Notes under the pieces: model-generated | Told to the model about the DNA's origin: nothing | The model's database searches: none | Seen by the model: only the letters and a program-made list of their open reading frames with translations | Shown here: one piece after another, positions 4,992 through 5,005 of the stretch | How positions within the stretch are numbered: the first letter of the stretch is position 1 | Layout: every line of letters begins with the position of its first letter | Program-made: the position numbers and the translations under genes | From: Campylobacterota bacterium | GTDB lineage: Bacteria > Campylobacterota > Campylobacteria > Campylobacterales > Sulfurovaceae | Assembly: GCA_015488875.1 (NCBI GenBank) | Contig: WFMX01000121.1 | Location: 1-5,005, forward strand | Length of the DNA: 5,005 nucleotides | Direction: 5' to 3'

Positions 4992-5005
4992 CTGTCTCTT
5001 ATACA
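4992..5005. other. Residual Nextera/Tn5 mosaic-end adapter
   Basis: The final 14 bases, CTGTCTCTTATACA, are identical to the first 14 of the 19-base Tn5 mosaic end as read into the Nextera adapter (CTGTCTCTTATACACATCT). The match runs to the last base of the window. This is best explained as untrimmed library adapter at a contig end, not genomic sequence. Confidence 0.9.

Noticed and set aside
4992..5005. Genuine Tn5/IS50-type transposon end
   Set aside because: The match is to the engineered mosaic end used in library preparation and stops at the window edge. There is no transposase or second end, so adapter carry-over is far more likely.
4720..5005. CRISPR array or mobile element upstream of metK
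   Set aside because: There are only two diverged repeat copies 237 bases apart, with no regular spacers, no terminal inverted repeats with target duplication, and no transposase or Cas fragment.

Overview
This window looks like low-GC chromosomal DNA from a Campylobacterota (Epsilonproteobacteria) member. The Sulfurovum/Sulfurimonas side of the phylum is my best guess. Three things suggest this: the thrS-infC pair, a ThrRS that has lost most of its N-terminal TGS domain in the way I recall for Campylobacter ThrRS, and an Alvin-type 2[4Fe-4S] ferredoxin. The assignment comes from family recall, not from a search.

Layout, left to right. Positions 1-99 are non-coding and hold a long bulged inverted repeat just past the end of infC. 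Positions 100-2462 (minus strand) are a thrS-infC operon for threonyl-tRNA synthetase and initiation factor IF3. The two genes overlap by four bases, thrS starts with GTG and infC with TTG. Positions 2463-2537 are a compact divergent promoter region serving thrS to the left and a DoxX-family membrane protein (2538-2924, plus strand) to the right. Positions 2925-3014 separate the convergent doxX-like and ferredoxin genes and contain two perfect hairpins that abut with no gap. Positions 3015-3290 (minus) encode the ferredoxin and 3363-4520 (minus) encode S-adenosylmethionine synthetase MetK. Positions 4521-5005 carry no gene. They hold a leader of about 160 nt for metK with a 13-bp hairpin, a near-consensus sigma70 promoter (TTGACA-N18-TATAAT), and then AT-rich DNA with two copies of a diverged ~35-nt direct repeat.

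The genes are housekeeping: translation (thrS, infC), methyl-donor synthesis (metK), low-potential electron transfer (ferredoxin), and one membrane protein of uncertain role. I see no defence system, mobile-element gene, CRISPR array, tRNA or rRNA. No undescribed biological system can be supported.

The last 14 bases (4992-5005) match the Nextera/Tn5 mosaic-end adapter exactly. The window therefore most likely ends at a contig end with untrimmed adapter, and that terminal sequence should not be read as genomic. The other points worth a second look are the metK leader, the intergenic repeats and the tandem hairpins.
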